A stretch of DNA of 64,000 nt from DATKZM01 sp035527975. GTDB lineage: Bacteria; Pseudomonadota; Alphaproteobacteria; JAPULJ01. The stretch lies in assembly GCA_035527975.1 (NCBI GenBank), contig DATKZM010000088.1:62001-126000 (forward strand), read 5' to 3'. A program made the translations under genes and the position numbers. The notes below the pieces were generated by a model. That model was not told where the DNA came from. It made no database searches and saw only the letters and a program-made list of their open reading frames with translations. Position 1 is the stretch's first letter, and each line of letters begins with the position of its first letter. Positions 40,799-49,460 of this stretch are shown here, piece by piece.

Positions 40799-41791
40799 GT
40801 GTCGCAAATCGTCGTGACCGGCGGCGCCGGGTTCATCGGATCGAACCTGGTCGCCGGGCTGGAAGCCAAGGGAGAGCACGACATCGTGCTCTGCGACCAT
40901 CTGGGCGCGGATGACAAATGGCGCAATATCGCCAAGCGCGAGCTGGCGGATATCGTGGCACCCGAGGATTTGCTCGGCTATCTGCGCGCCAGCCGGCGCC
41001 CGGTATCGGCCGTCTTCCACATGGGCGCCATCTCCTCGACCACCGAGCGCGACGCCGATCTGATCGCACAGAGCAATATCGCGTTGCCGCTCGCCCTGTG
41101 GAACTGGTGCACCGACAACGGAGCGCGCTTCATCTACGCCTCTTCGGCGGCGACGTATGGCGATGGCGCGGCGGGCTTCGACGATGACGGCTCGATCGAG
41201 GGCCTCGCCAAGCTTGCGCCGATGAACGCCTATGGCTGGTCCAAGCACGTCTTCGACCGCCGCGTCGCGCGGGTGGCGGCCGGCGGCGGGCTCACGCCGC
41301 CGCAATGGGTGGGTCTCAAATTCTTCAACGTCTACGGGCCCAACGAGTATCACAAGGGGTCGATGCGCAGCCTGGTTGCCCAGCTCCATCCCCGCGCTGC
41401 GACCGGCGAGCCGGCGCGGCTTTTCAAGTCGCACAACCCCGATTACCCCGACGGCGGGCAGCAGCGCGACTTCATTTGGGTCGGCGACTGCGTCGATGTG
41501 ATGCTGTGGCTCTACGACAACCCCGACGTCTCCGGCCTCTTCAATCTCGGCACCGGCAAGGCGCGCAGCTTCGCCGATCTTGCCGCCGCGACCTACCGCG
41601 CGGCCGGACGCGAGCCCAAGATCGAATACATCGACACGCCGGAGGAAATCCGCGCCAAGTATCAGTATTTCACGCAAGCCCGTATGGAGCGGCTGCGTGC
41701 CGCCGGCTACGATGCGCCCTTCACCGAGCTTGACGACGGCGTGGCGCGTTATGTGAACGAGCATTTGTCGCAAGCGGACCCATATCTCTGA
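40799..41791 (+). CDS. hldD: ADP-L-glycero-D-manno-heptose 6-epimerase
   Basis: The enzyme turns ADP-D-glycero-heptose into the L-glycero form used for the LPS inner core. The 330-residue SDR-type protein has VTGGAGFIGSNLV at the start, HMGAISSTTERDADL, YASSAATYGDG, and the Y-x3-K in NAYGWSKHVFD. GLKFFNVYGPNEYHKG is a family hallmark. The start is GTG (residues begin MSQIVVTGG); a upstream Met would create a long unconserved tail. No other heptose gene is in the window. Confidence 0.9.
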   Translation: MSQIVVTGGAGFIGSNLVAGLEAKGEHDIVLCDHLGADDKWRNIAKRELADIVAPEDLLGYLRASRRPVSAVFHMGAISSTTERDADLIAQSNIALPLALWNWCTDNGARFIYASSAATYGDGAAGFDDDGSIEGLAKLAPMNAYGWSKHVFDRRVARVAAGGGLTPPQWVGLKFFNVYGPNEYHKGSMRSLVAQLHPRAATGEPARLFKSHNPDYPDGGQQRDFIWVGDCVDVMLWLYDNPDVSGLFNLGTGKARSFADLAAATYRAAGREPKIEYIDTPEEIRAKYQYFTQARMERLRAAGYDAPFTELDDGVARYVNEHLSQADPYL

Positions 41792-41828
41792 GAACCGTTT
41801 TCCAAATTCCGATCGCCAATCCGCCCGC

Positions 41829-42653
41829 ATGATCGAGATCCTCGCCGTTATTCCGTTTCCCGCGATCGATCCGGTCGCCGTGCGGATCGGCCCGATCGCG
41901 GTGCGCTGGTACGCGCTTGCTTACGTGGTCGGGCTGCTATGCGCCTGGGGACTGGTGCGGCGCGTCGGCGGCGGCAGCGCCGCGATCCTCAACAAACGCG
42001 ACGCCGACGACCTGCTCATGTGGGCGACGCTGGGCGTCGTCTTCGGCGGGCGGCTTGGCTATGTGCTCTTCTACAAGCCCGGCTACTACATCGCGCATCT
42101 GGACGAAGTTTTGAGCCTGTGGCGCGGCGGCATGTCGTTCCACGGCGGCATGCTGGGCGTCGTCCTGGCGGCCATCCTGTTCGCGCGGGCGCGCAAGCTT
42201 GACATCTTCTCGGTCGGCGATCTGGCGGCGCTGGCAGCGCCCATCGGGCTCTTCTTCGGCCGCATCGCCAATTTCATCAATGGCGAGCTCTGGGGCCGGG
42301 CGAGCTCTGTATCCTGGGCGATGGTCTTTCCCGATCCACGCGCCGGCAACCTCCCCCGCCACCCCAGCCAACTCTACGAGGCGGCGCTCGAAGGGATCGT
42401 GCTGTTCGCGGCGCTGCTGCTCGCCATGCGCCTCCTGGGCTCGCTCAAGCGGCCAGGCGAGATCGGCGGGCTTTTCCTGGTTGGCTACGGGTTCGCCCGC
42501 ATCGCCTCGGAGTTCTTCCGCGAGCCCGATGCGCATCTGGGTTTCCTGTTCGCCGGCGCCACCATGGGCCAGCTACTGTCGCTGCCGATGATCGCGGTCG
42601 GGCTCTGGCTGATCTTTCGCGCGCGCCGCATGGCGGCGGCCCCGGCCACATAA
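41829..42653 (+). CDS. lgt: Prolipoprotein diacylglyceryl transferase
   Basis: Lgt attaches diacylglycerol from phosphatidylglycerol to the lipobox Cys of prolipoproteins in the inner membrane. The 274-residue protein has about seven membrane helices. The family motifs are GGMSFHGGMLG, with an essential His, and FFGRIANFINGELWGR, with the essential Arg and Asn. RHPSQLYEAALEGI follows. The gene is close to midA and pgeF on the same strand, a common order. It serves the lipoprotein at 31574, among others. Confidence 0.94.
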   Translation: MIEILAVIPFPAIDPVAVRIGPIAVRWYALAYVVGLLCAWGLVRRVGGGSAAILNKRDADDLLMWATLGVVFGGRLGYVLFYKPGYYIAHLDEVLSLWRGGMSFHGGMLGVVLAAILFARARKLDIFSVGDLAALAAPIGLFFGRIANFINGELWGRASSVSWAMVFPDPRAGNLPRHPSQLYEAALEGIVLFAALLLAMRLLGSLKRPGEIGGLFLVGYGFARIASEFFREPDAHLGFLFAGATMGQLLSLPMIAVGLWLIFRARRMAAAPAT

Positions 42654-42689
42654 GGCGCGGAGGCCGGGGGTGTGGGGGCGCTTCGCGGC

Positions 42690-43799
42690 ATGACGGGCGA
42701 GCTTGAGGCACACCTGAAGGCGCTGATCGCCGCCGAGGGCCCGATCTCCGTCGCCCGCTTCATGGCCGAGGCGTTGGGCCATCCCGAGCATGGCTACTAC
42801 CGCAACCGCGATCCACTGGGCGCGGCAGGCGACTTCATCACCGCGCCGGAGATTTCCCAGATCTTCGGCGAGTTGATCGGCGCCTGGTGCGCCATGGTGT
42901 GGGAGCAGGCCGGGCGTCCCGACCCCGTCAGCCTCATCGAGCTTGGCCCTGGCCGCGGCACGCTGATGGCCGATGCCTTGCGCGCGGTGAGCAAGGTGGC
43001 GCCGGCCTTCGATGCGGCGTTGTCGGTTCATCTGGTCGAGACGAGCCCCGCCCTGCGCGCGGCACAGGCATCGGCGCTGGGCGCGCGGCCCCATTGGCAC
43101 GAGGCGATCGAGGCCGTGCCCCAGGGCCCGACAATCCTGATCGCCAACGAGTTCTTTGACGCCCTGCCGATCCACCAGTTCGTCCAGCGCGGCGCGGCGT
43201 GGCATGAGCGCCTGGTCGGCTGCGATCCCGCCAGCGCGGCGCTGCGTTTCGAAGTGTCCGAAACTCCGTCACCGCTTGCTCCAGAGGACCCGCCTAACGC
43301 CGCCGAGGGCGATATCTTCGAGACAAGCCCCGCGCGTACAGCGATCATGGCCGCGGTCGCCGGCCGCATTGCCGGGCATGGCGGCGGCGCGCTGATCGTC
43401 GACTACGGCCACGCCGCCAGCGCGCTGGGCGATACCTTGCAGGCGGTGAGTGGCCATGAGTATGCGCCGGTCCTGGAGGCGCCGGGCGAGGCCGATCTCA
43501 CCGCCCATGTCGATTTCGCGGCGCTGGCGCGGGCCGCCGAAGACGTTGCCGTTTTCGGACCGGTGACGCAGGGCGCATTTCTGCAGGCATTGGGAATCGA
43601 GGCCCGGACCCAGGCACTGGCGGCCGCCGCGTCAAACGCACCAACGCGCGAGGCGATCGTCAGCGGTACTGCGCGGTTGACCGACCCCCGGCAAATGGGG
43701 ACCTTGTTCAAGGCGCTGGCGCTCATACATTCCCAGCCTGGGCATCCCGATCAGGCGCCCCCACCCGGATTTAAGGCAAGCGACCGCCATGACGGATAA
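42690..43799 (+). CDS. MidA/NDUFAF7-like SAM-dependent methyltransferase
   Basis: The 369-residue protein is of the DUF185/MidA family. GPISVARFMAEALGHPEHGY and GDFITAPEISQIFGELIGAW at the N-terminus, LIELGPGRGTLMADALRA as SAM motif I, and NEFFDALPIHQF are all hallmarks. The mitochondrial relative NDUFAF7 dimethylates an arginine of a complex I subunit. The start MTGELEAHL is used; a GTG 18 bp earlier is in frame. It overlaps pgeF by 11 bp and follows lgt by about 36 bp, so the three genes form one unit. Confidence 0.88.
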   Translation: MTGELEAHLKALIAAEGPISVARFMAEALGHPEHGYYRNRDPLGAAGDFITAPEISQIFGELIGAWCAMVWEQAGRPDPVSLIELGPGRGTLMADALRAVSKVAPAFDAALSVHLVETSPALRAAQASALGARPHWHEAIEAVPQGPTILIANEFFDALPIHQFVQRGAAWHERLVGCDPASAALRFEVSETPSPLAPEDPPNAAEGDIFETSPARTAIMAAVAGRIAGHGGGALIVDYGHAASALGDTLQAVSGHEYAPVLEAPGEADLTAHVDFAALARAAEDVAVFGPVTQGAFLQALGIEARTQALAAAASNAPTREAIVSGTARLTDPRQMGTLFKALALIHSQPGHPDQAPPPGFKASDRHDG

Positions 43800-44574
43800 A
43801 CCCGAACCGATCGAAGCCCGCGCCCTCGCCGCGATGCCAAGCGTGCGCCACGGCTTCTTCACCCGGCATGGCGGAGTGAGCGAGGGGCTTTACGCCTCGC
43901 TCAACTGCGCGCTGCGCTCCAAGGACGAGCCGACAAACGTCCGCGAGAACCGCCTGCGCGTGGCAAATTTCGTCGGCGTGGAACCCAACCATTTCGTTTC
44001 CGGCTTCCAGGTTCATGGCTGTGCGGTGGCGACGGTCTACCGGCCATGGAGCCCCGCCTCGCGGCCCGAGGTCGATGCGCTCGTCACCGCCAAGAAGGGC
44101 GTGGCGCTCGGCGTCACCATCGCCGATTGCGCGCCGCTGCTCTTCGCCGACGAGGAGGCCGGGGTGATCGGCGTCGCCCATGCCGGCTGGAAGGGCGCGC
44201 TCGCCGGCATCGCCGAGGCGGCGGTCGAGGCGATGGAAAACCTCGGCGCCGAGCGCGGACGCATCGTGGCCGCCATCGGCCCCTGCATCGGGCCGGACTC
44301 CTACGAGGTCGGCCCGGAGTTCCGCGACAAGTTCCTCGCCGCCGATCCGCAAAACTCCCGCTTTTTCCGCGATGGTGCGCGCGCCGATCATCCGTTGTTC
44401 GATCTGCCAGGCTATGTCGAAGCGCGGCTCACGGCGCTGAACCTCGGCGCGGTCGAGGTCTCGGGCCTCGACACGCGCCCCGACGGCTCGGACTTCTTCA
44501 GCTACCGGCGCGCCTGCCTCAACGAGGAGCCGAGCTTCGGCCACAACATCGCCGCCATCGCGCTTAAGGACTGA
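43789..44574 (+). CDS. pgeF: Peptidoglycan editing factor PgeF/multicopper polyphenol oxidase-like
   Basis: The 261-residue protein has the DUF152 (YfiH) fold. The metal-binding residues are seen in FQVHG (His), TIADCAPLLF (Cys) and AHAGWKGAL (His). Proteins of this group were called laccases; bacterial members have purine-nucleoside phosphorylase/adenosine deaminase activity, and E. coli PgeF prevents mis-incorporation in muropeptides. It overlaps the MidA-like gene by 11 bp and likely shares its translation. Confidence 0.88.
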   Translation: MTDKPEPIEARALAAMPSVRHGFFTRHGGVSEGLYASLNCALRSKDEPTNVRENRLRVANFVGVEPNHFVSGFQVHGCAVATVYRPWSPASRPEVDALVTAKKGVALGVTIADCAPLLFADEEAGVIGVAHAGWKGALAGIAEAAVEAMENLGAERGRIVAAIGPCIGPDSYEVGPEFRDKFLAADPQNSRFFRDGARADHPLFDLPGYVEARLTALNLGAVEVSGLDTRPDGSDFFSYRRACLNEEPSFGHNIAAIALKD

Positions 44575-44668
44575 GCTTGGCGATCATTGAGCGGCGAAAG
44601 GGCCGTGTTCATCGACAATGCCCTCGGCGTCGCTCCGCCACAGGGCAACCGGGAAGGGAAGCACTGCC

Positions 44669-45043
44669 ATGAGGTTACCTGTCATCGTCACCATCCTCGC
44701 GGGTTTGGCGGGGGCATTGGGTCCAACGGCTGCGGGCGCCTTTCTGATCGAACCGCTCGCGCCCCGCGCCGGCAGTATCGCGCTGACCGGAACGGACATC
44801 CGCATTATGCAGGATCAGACGCTCGAGTTGCTCGATCGCGGCAGCATCGGAGAAATCCGGGACTGGAGCAACAAATCCAGCGGCAACACCGGCACGATGC
44901 GGCTGATCACGATCTTCAAGCCGAACGGCGCCACCTGCCGGCGGGTGCGACACGTGGTCAAGTTCAAAGGCCTCAAAGATCCGCAGAGTTTCGTCGTGCG
45001 CTACTGCCAGGTGAACGGAGTTTGGCGGAACGCGGCGCAATGA
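44669..45043 (+). CDS. Small secreted hypothetical protein with 17-kDa antigen-like C-terminus
   Basis: The 124-residue protein has a signal peptide (VIVTILAGLAGALGPTAAGA). The middle part is polar. The end segment (NGATCRRVRHVVKFKGL and VVRYCQVNGVWRN) resembles the C-terminal region of surface-antigen relatives, with two Cys. A GGGAAGGGAAG site precedes the start. Function unknown; an envelope protein is likely. It is followed by the creatinase-like gene about 45 bp on. Confidence 0.75.
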   Translation: MRLPVIVTILAGLAGALGPTAAGAFLIEPLAPRAGSIALTGTDIRIMQDQTLELLDRGSIGEIRDWSNKSSGNTGTMRLITIFKPNGATCRRVRHVVKFKGLKDPQSFVVRYCQVNGVWRNAAQ

Positions 45044-45088
45044 CCGTCCCGCGCCACGGCCAAGCGATCACGACCTAGCGGCCTGATC

Positions 45089-46240
45089 ATGGCGCTGCAT
45101 TTCTCCAGAGACGAACTTGCCGAGCGCAGGGCCGGCGCCTGCGCGGCGATGGCAGCGCGCGGGCTCGATGGATTGCTGATCTTCCGGCAAGAGAGCATGT
45201 TCTACCTGACCGGCTACGACACCTTCGGCTACGTCTATTTCCAGTGCCTCTATCTGGGCGCCGACGGCGCCATGACCCTGCTCACCCGCGCGCCCGATCT
45301 GCGCCAAGCGCAGCATACGAGCGTGATCGAGGACATCCGCATCTGGGTCGATGCCGAAGGCGCGAGCCCGGCCGATGCGCTCCGCGACATGCTCGAAAGC
45401 CACGGGTGCCGAGGCAGGCAACTCGGCGTCGAGTGGGAAGCCTACGGGCTGACGGCGCGCTCGGGCCAGATGCTGTCGGCGGCACTCGATGGCTTCTCAA
45501 CCTTGGAAGACGCATCCGATCTGGTCTCGCGGCTGCGCGTGGTAAAGAGCGAAGCGGAGCTCGAATATGTGCGCCGCGCGGCCGAGCTGGCCGACGACGC
45601 GCTCGCCGAGGCCGAGCGCCTGGCCGGTCCCGGCGCCTTCGAAGGCGACATCCTGGCGGCGATGCAGGGGGCCGTCTTCCACGGCGGCGGCGATGATCCG
45701 GCGAACGAGTACATCATCGGCTCAGGGCGCGACGCGCTGCTCTGCCGCTACTTCACGGGGCGGCGGCATCTCGATGGCCAAGATCAGTTGACGCTCGAAT
45801 TCGCCGGGGTCTACCGGCATTACCACGCCTGCCTGATGCGCACGATCCTGGTCGGCGAAGCGCCGCCCGAACAACGCGCGATGCATGAAGCGGCCGTCGC
45901 CTCGCTGGCGGCGGCGCAGGCCGCGCTCAAGCCAGGCCAGCCGATCGGCGGCGTCTTCGATGCCCATGCGGCCGTGCTCGACGCGGCGGGGTACGAAAAG
46001 CACCGCCTCAATGCTTGCGGCTATTCGCTCGGCAATACCTTTGCGCCCAACTGGATGGACTGGCCGATGTTCTACACGCGCAACCCGTTCGAGGCCGGGC
46101 CGGGCATGGTTTTCTTCATCCACATCTGCATCTTCGACAGCGAGCGCGGCCTTGCCATGACGACCGGACAGACGGTGGAGGTAACCCAAACCGGCGCCGT
46201 GCCGCTCTCGCGGGCGGCGCTCGATCTCGTGGTGAAGTAG
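45089..46240 (+). CDS. M24-family creatinase/ectoine hydrolase-like protein, metal site not conserved
   Basis: The 383-residue protein has the two-part pita-bread plan: a creatinase N-terminal domain (residues about 1-140) and an M24 domain. RVVKSEAELEYVRRAAELA opens the M24 part. The usual metal ligands of aminopeptidase P-type enzymes are missing: the segment LEFAGVYRHYHACLMRTI lacks the two Asp, and NACGYSLGNTF stands where HGIG would be. This pattern is that of non-metal members such as creatinase and ectoine hydrolase. The substrate is not known. It would act in the cytoplasm. Confidence 0.8.
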   Translation: MALHFSRDELAERRAGACAAMAARGLDGLLIFRQESMFYLTGYDTFGYVYFQCLYLGADGAMTLLTRAPDLRQAQHTSVIEDIRIWVDAEGASPADALRDMLESHGCRGRQLGVEWEAYGLTARSGQMLSAALDGFSTLEDASDLVSRLRVVKSEAELEYVRRAAELADDALAEAERLAGPGAFEGDILAAMQGAVFHGGGDDPANEYIIGSGRDALLCRYFTGRRHLDGQDQLTLEFAGVYRHYHACLMRTILVGEAPPEQRAMHEAAVASLAAAQAALKPGQPIGGVFDAHAAVLDAAGYEKHRLNACGYSLGNTFAPNWMDWPMFYTRNPFEAGPGMVFFIHICIFDSERGLAMTTGQTVEVTQTGAVPLSRAALDLVVK

Positions 46241-46256
46241 CCGGCCGGCGCACGCG

Positions 46257-46325
46257 ATGCCCTACCTCATCCTCTTCACCTTCGCCTGCCTGCTCGGCGT
46301 GCTGGCGATGTGCATGGCGATTTAG
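46257..46325 (+). CDS. Possible 22-residue membrane microprotein
   Basis: ATG at 46257 opens a 22-codon frame, MPYLILFTFACLLGVLAMC, then MAI and TAG. It is hydrophobic throughout, as in single-helix membrane microproteins. There is no clear ribosome site; it starts 17 bp after the creatinase-like gene. A chance ORF is equally possible. Confidence 0.3.
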   Translation: MPYLILFTFACLLGVLAMCMAI

Positions 46326-46344
46326 CACCATACCAGCGGCCCGG

Positions 46345-46430
46345 CCTTCGTGCTTCGACAAGCTCAGCATGAGAGTCTCTAAATACAGATACAATGAAAG
46401 GGCCTCATCCTGAACTTGTCGAAGGACGAG
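46345..46430. repeat. Dispersed repeat, type C copy
   Basis: CTTCGACAAGCTCAGCATGA at left and CTCATCCTGAACTTGTCGAAG at right (20 bases of each counted) form an imperfect inverted repeat, with an AT-rich spacer AAATACAGATACAATG. Confidence 0.7.
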
Positions 46431-46484
46431 GCCCGGACGACACCGCACCGGGCTCCAGCTTTCGTCTTTCGAACCGGCCAACGT

Positions 46485-46667
46485 TTATCCTTTCGGTTTG
46501 CGTTTCGGCCGCCGCACCAGCTCGCCGCCGCAATTGGGGCAGCGGTCGTCCATCTCGTGGGCACAGGGACGGCAGAAAGTGCATTCGTAGGAGCAGATGA
46601 AGGCCTCCGCCATCTGGTCGAGCGGCGCCTCGCATTTCTCGCATTCGGCGCGCATTTCCAGGCCCAC
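46485..46667 (-). CDS. DUF1272 zinc-ribbon-like protein
   Basis: The 60-residue product has four CxxC-type Cys pairs: CEKCEAP, CSYECTFCRPC, and CPNCGG near the end, closing with RRPKRKPKG. This is the DUF1272 pattern, a small zinc-binding protein of unknown role. The start is set at a GTG (residues MGLEMRAEC) because GGGGAGG lies 5 bp before it and the family begins near here. An ATG at 46709 is also in frame and would add 14 residues. Confidence 0.8.
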   Translation of the reverse strand: MGLEMRAECEKCEAPLDQMAEAFICSYECTFCRPCAHEMDDRCPNCGGELVRRPKRKPKG

Positions 46668-46756
46668 GACCGCCTCCCCGCCTCGTTTTACCGATCCTTC
46701 ACGATACATGGGGCGCAGTATAGGGCTTGCCGGATTGCTCTTGAAAGGAAAGACGC

Positions 46757-47131
46757 ATGGCCTGGGAGAAATCGTCACACGCTCTGGTCGCCGCCTTCGA
46801 CGCCGCCGTGCCGGACGGGCCGGCGGTCGAGCGACGCCAGATGTTCGGCTACCCCTGCGCGTTCGTGAACAACAATATGTTCATGGGACTTCACGAGCAG
46901 AACTTCATCCTGCGGCTTTCCGAGGAGGACCGCGCGGAGATCAAGGCAAGCCACAACGCTGCCCCGTTCGAGCCGATGAAAGGGCGGGCGATGAAGGAGT
47001 ACGTGGCGTTGCCCGACGCGATCCTGGGCGACGCGGCGGCGCTCGGCGCATGGGTGGCGCGATCCTTCGCCTTCGCCTCGGCGCTGCCGGTGAAGGAGAA
47101 GAAGCCGCGCAAGAAAAAGGCGAAAGGATAG
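46757..47131 (+). CDS. TfoX/Sxy N-terminal domain protein
   Basis: The 124-residue protein is a single TfoX-N domain: ERRQMFGYPCAFVNNNMFMG, LRLSEEDRAEIKA and PMKEYVALPDAIL-like segments (MKEYVALPDAIL). Its end is a Lys-rich tail (EKKPRKKKAKG), likely to bind nucleic acid or phosphate. In E. coli, Sxy/TfoX with both domains drives competence genes; single-domain versions are common in alphaproteobacteria and have no known role. AAAGGAAAG precedes the start. Confidence 0.82.
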   Translation: MAWEKSSHALVAAFDAAVPDGPAVERRQMFGYPCAFVNNNMFMGLHEQNFILRLSEEDRAEIKASHNAAPFEPMKGRAMKEYVALPDAILGDAAALGAWVARSFAFASALPVKEKKPRKKKAKG

Positions 47132-47228
47132 ACAGCACCATCCCCTTCCGCTGGCGCGCGACACGGCTTCGCGTTAGCTTCCCCACTGTCATCAGCAGAC
47201 GGGGTGTATAGATTTTGGGCACGCATAA

Positions 47229-48866
47229 ATGACCGCCGCCACGGCGGTCGCGGGCTGGATCGACCGCAACATCCTCGAGCTTGGGCGCGAGATGCGGGTC
47301 TCTTATCTGCCGCCCTTGATGGTTTACATGGCGGCCGGCATCTCGGGCCTGACAGCCATCGTCGGCACCTTCTTCGTCAAGGATTATCTCGGGCTCTCTG
47401 CGGCCTTCCTCGCGGGGCTGGCCTTCTGGGGCGGGGTGCCGTGGTTCCTCAAAATGCCGCTCGGCCACCTCGTCGACCTGATGTGGCGCTGGAAGGCGGT
47501 GCTGGTCTTCATCGGCGCCGCGCTGATCGCGGCCGCCTTCCTCATCATGTACGGCCTCATCGGGCATACCAAGATGATGGCCGCGATCATGCCGGTGGCG
47601 GCCTGGTATGTGCTGAGCTTCCTCCTCGCCCCGGTCGGCTACGTGATCCAGGACGTGGTCGCCGACGCCATGACGGTGGAAGCCGTGCCGACGGTCGACG
47701 AGCGCGGCGAGCCGCACGATCCCGCCACGCTCAAGCTCATGCACACCACCATGCAGACGCTGGGCCGGGTGGCGATCATCGGCGGCGGCGTGATCGTAGC
47801 GCTGCTCAACATCTACATGTTCTCCGGCGTCGGCGCGCTCTCGGAAGCCGAGAACGCGGCCGTCTACACCGACATTTATCTGATGGCGCTGTTCATCCCG
47901 GTGGTCTCGGTGGCCGGCGTCGTCCTCGGCATGGTCTCGGTGCGCCGCCGCGCGGCCGGTCTGCGCCGCGAGGGTTTCGACGAGGAAAAAGTGCGCGCGA
48001 TGGTCTATGTCCAGGAGGATGTCGAAACCAGGCCCAACTGGCTGATCCTCGGCGGCAGCCTCGTCTTCGTCGCCTTCACCATCGGCATCGGCCTGGCCAA
48101 TGTCCCCTTTGCCAAGGAAATCATTTTCGTCGGCTCGACGGCGATCATCGTTTTCTTGATGACCAAGCTGCTGGCGGTGCTGAGCGCGGAGGGGCGGCGC
48201 ATGCTGGTCGGCACGGCGATCATCATCTTCGTCTACCGCGCCATGCCGACGCCGGGGCCGGGCCAGACCTGGTGGTTCATCGACGAGCTGGGCTTCGACC
48301 AGCAGTTCCTCTCGGTGCTGTCGCTGATCTCCGCGGGGCTCACGCTCGCCGGCATGTTCATCTTCCGGCGCTTCATGGCCGAGCGCTCGATCGCCTATAT
48401 CGTCGGCTTTCTCACCATCATCTTTACCGTGCTCGGCCTGCCGATCCTCGCCATGTTCTACGGGTTGCACGAATGGACGGCGGCGGCGACCGGGGGCGTG
48501 GTCGATGCGCGCTTCATCGCGGTCGCCGACACCGCGCTCGAATCGCCGCTGCAGCAGATCGCCATGATCCCGATGCTGGCCTGGATCGCCAACAACGCGC
48601 CGGCGAACTTGAAGGCGACCTTCTTCGCGGTGATGGCATCGTTCTCGAACCTGGCCCTGTCGGCCTCGCAGCTCGGCACCAAGTATCTCAACCTCGCCTT
48701 CACCGTGACCCGCGAGGTCAAGGACCGCGCAACCGGCCAGGTCAAGCTTCCGGCGGATTATTCCGAGCTTGGCTGGTTGATGGCGGCGGCAATCGCAGCC
48801 GCGCTCGTCGTGCCGCTGGCAACGATCGTGATCGTGCAGCGCACCCGGCTCAGAACCACCCAGTAG
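47229..48866 (+). CDS. Large multi-pass MFS-like membrane transporter (BT1/folate-biopterin type)
   Basis: The 545-residue protein has about twelve membrane helices. Several segments hint at the BT1/FBT branch of the MFS: the first half includes FWGGVPWFLKMPLGHLVDL and GYVIQDVVADAMTVEAVP, which fits PxxxKxxxGxxxD after helix 2 and DxxADA in helix 4. FBT proteins carry folates or pterins. A central cytosolic loop (RRRAAGLRREGFDEEKVRAM) separates the halves. The substrate is a guess. It starts about 100 bp after the TfoX-N gene. Confidence 0.7.
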   Translation: MTAATAVAGWIDRNILELGREMRVSYLPPLMVYMAAGISGLTAIVGTFFVKDYLGLSAAFLAGLAFWGGVPWFLKMPLGHLVDLMWRWKAVLVFIGAALIAAAFLIMYGLIGHTKMMAAIMPVAAWYVLSFLLAPVGYVIQDVVADAMTVEAVPTVDERGEPHDPATLKLMHTTMQTLGRVAIIGGGVIVALLNIYMFSGVGALSEAENAAVYTDIYLMALFIPVVSVAGVVLGMVSVRRRAAGLRREGFDEEKVRAMVYVQEDVETRPNWLILGGSLVFVAFTIGIGLANVPFAKEIIFVGSTAIIVFLMTKLLAVLSAEGRRMLVGTAIIIFVYRAMPTPGPGQTWWFIDELGFDQQFLSVLSLISAGLTLAGMFIFRRFMAERSIAYIVGFLTIIFTVLGLPILAMFYGLHEWTAAATGGVVDARFIAVADTALESPLQQIAMIPMLAWIANNAPANLKATFFAVMASFSNLALSASQLGTKYLNLAFTVTREVKDRATGQVKLPADYSELGWLMAAAIAAALVVPLATIVIVQRTRLRTTQ

Positions 48867-48944
48867 GGCCGGCGCGCGCTAGTCGCGGAGCGCATCGAAG
48901 CGGCGCAGGCTCGCCACCGGCCAGACCGCCTTGCGGTCGTAGTA

Positions 48945-49364
48945 TTAGGCCACTGCCGGAATGTCGGGCGGCAAGGCGAGCCAGGGCACCTTCGAGGCGG
49001 TGAAGATATGGATGTCGGGCGCCACGCAGCCGGGCTCGTCGAGGGCGCCCACGCGGACAAAGCGGATCTTGTCGCCCACGGCCATCGCATAGTTGCTCCA
49101 CAGCGCGACCCGGCACTTCGGACAGCGGAAGATCTTCTGCCCGGCGCCGCTCTCCGAGGGCGTATCCACCATCTCCGGCGCGCCCTCAAGCAGCTCGACG
49201 CGGTCGGCTTCGATCAGCGCGTTCACCACGAAGGCCGATCCGGTCTCGCGCTGGCACCAATGGCAGTGGCAGCAATGCACGAACATCGGTGCGCCGGTCA
49301 TCCGGTAACGCACCGTGCGGCAGGTGCAGCCGCCCTCGATTATCAGTTCGCGTTTCTGTTCCAA
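48945..49364 (-). CDS. GFA-family (glutathione-dependent formaldehyde-activating) protein, premature stop near the end
   Basis: The 139-residue product has the zinc-site pattern of the GFA/CENP-V domain: GGCTCRTVRYRM, CCHCHWCQRETGSAF and FRCPKCRVALWSNY. The frame ends at TAA (48945-48947). But in the same frame the next 21 codons, YYDRKAVWPVASLRRFDAL plus RD, then TAG at 48879-48881, give exactly the tail expected of this family. So the TAA is probably a recent nonsense change (GAA or GAG to TAA). The protein may still fold, as the Cys are upstream. Confidence 0.75.
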   Translation of the reverse strand: MEQKRELIIEGGCTCRTVRYRMTGAPMFVHCCHCHWCQRETGSAFVVNALIEADRVELLEGAPEMVDTPSESGAGQKIFRCPKCRVALWSNYAMAVGDKIRFVRVGALDEPGCVAPDIHIFTASKVPWLALPPDIPAVA

Positions 49365-49460
49365 CTTCGATCTCCCCCGTATGTTGGCCGGGGCCGCAGG
49401 CGAGCGACGCCCGGCCTTTCGGCCGGACGCCGCCCTCTCTTCAGCAATACGAAGCTTACG

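Noticed and set aside
46941..48470. 509-codon minus-strand frame opposite the MFS-like gene
   Set aside because: Composition is Asp/Arg/His-rich with no hydrophobic core; the plus strand carries a coherent membrane protein.
47204..49003. 599-codon plus-strand frame overlapping the transporter gene
   Set aside because: Out-of-frame shadow of the transporter, Arg/His-rich throughout.
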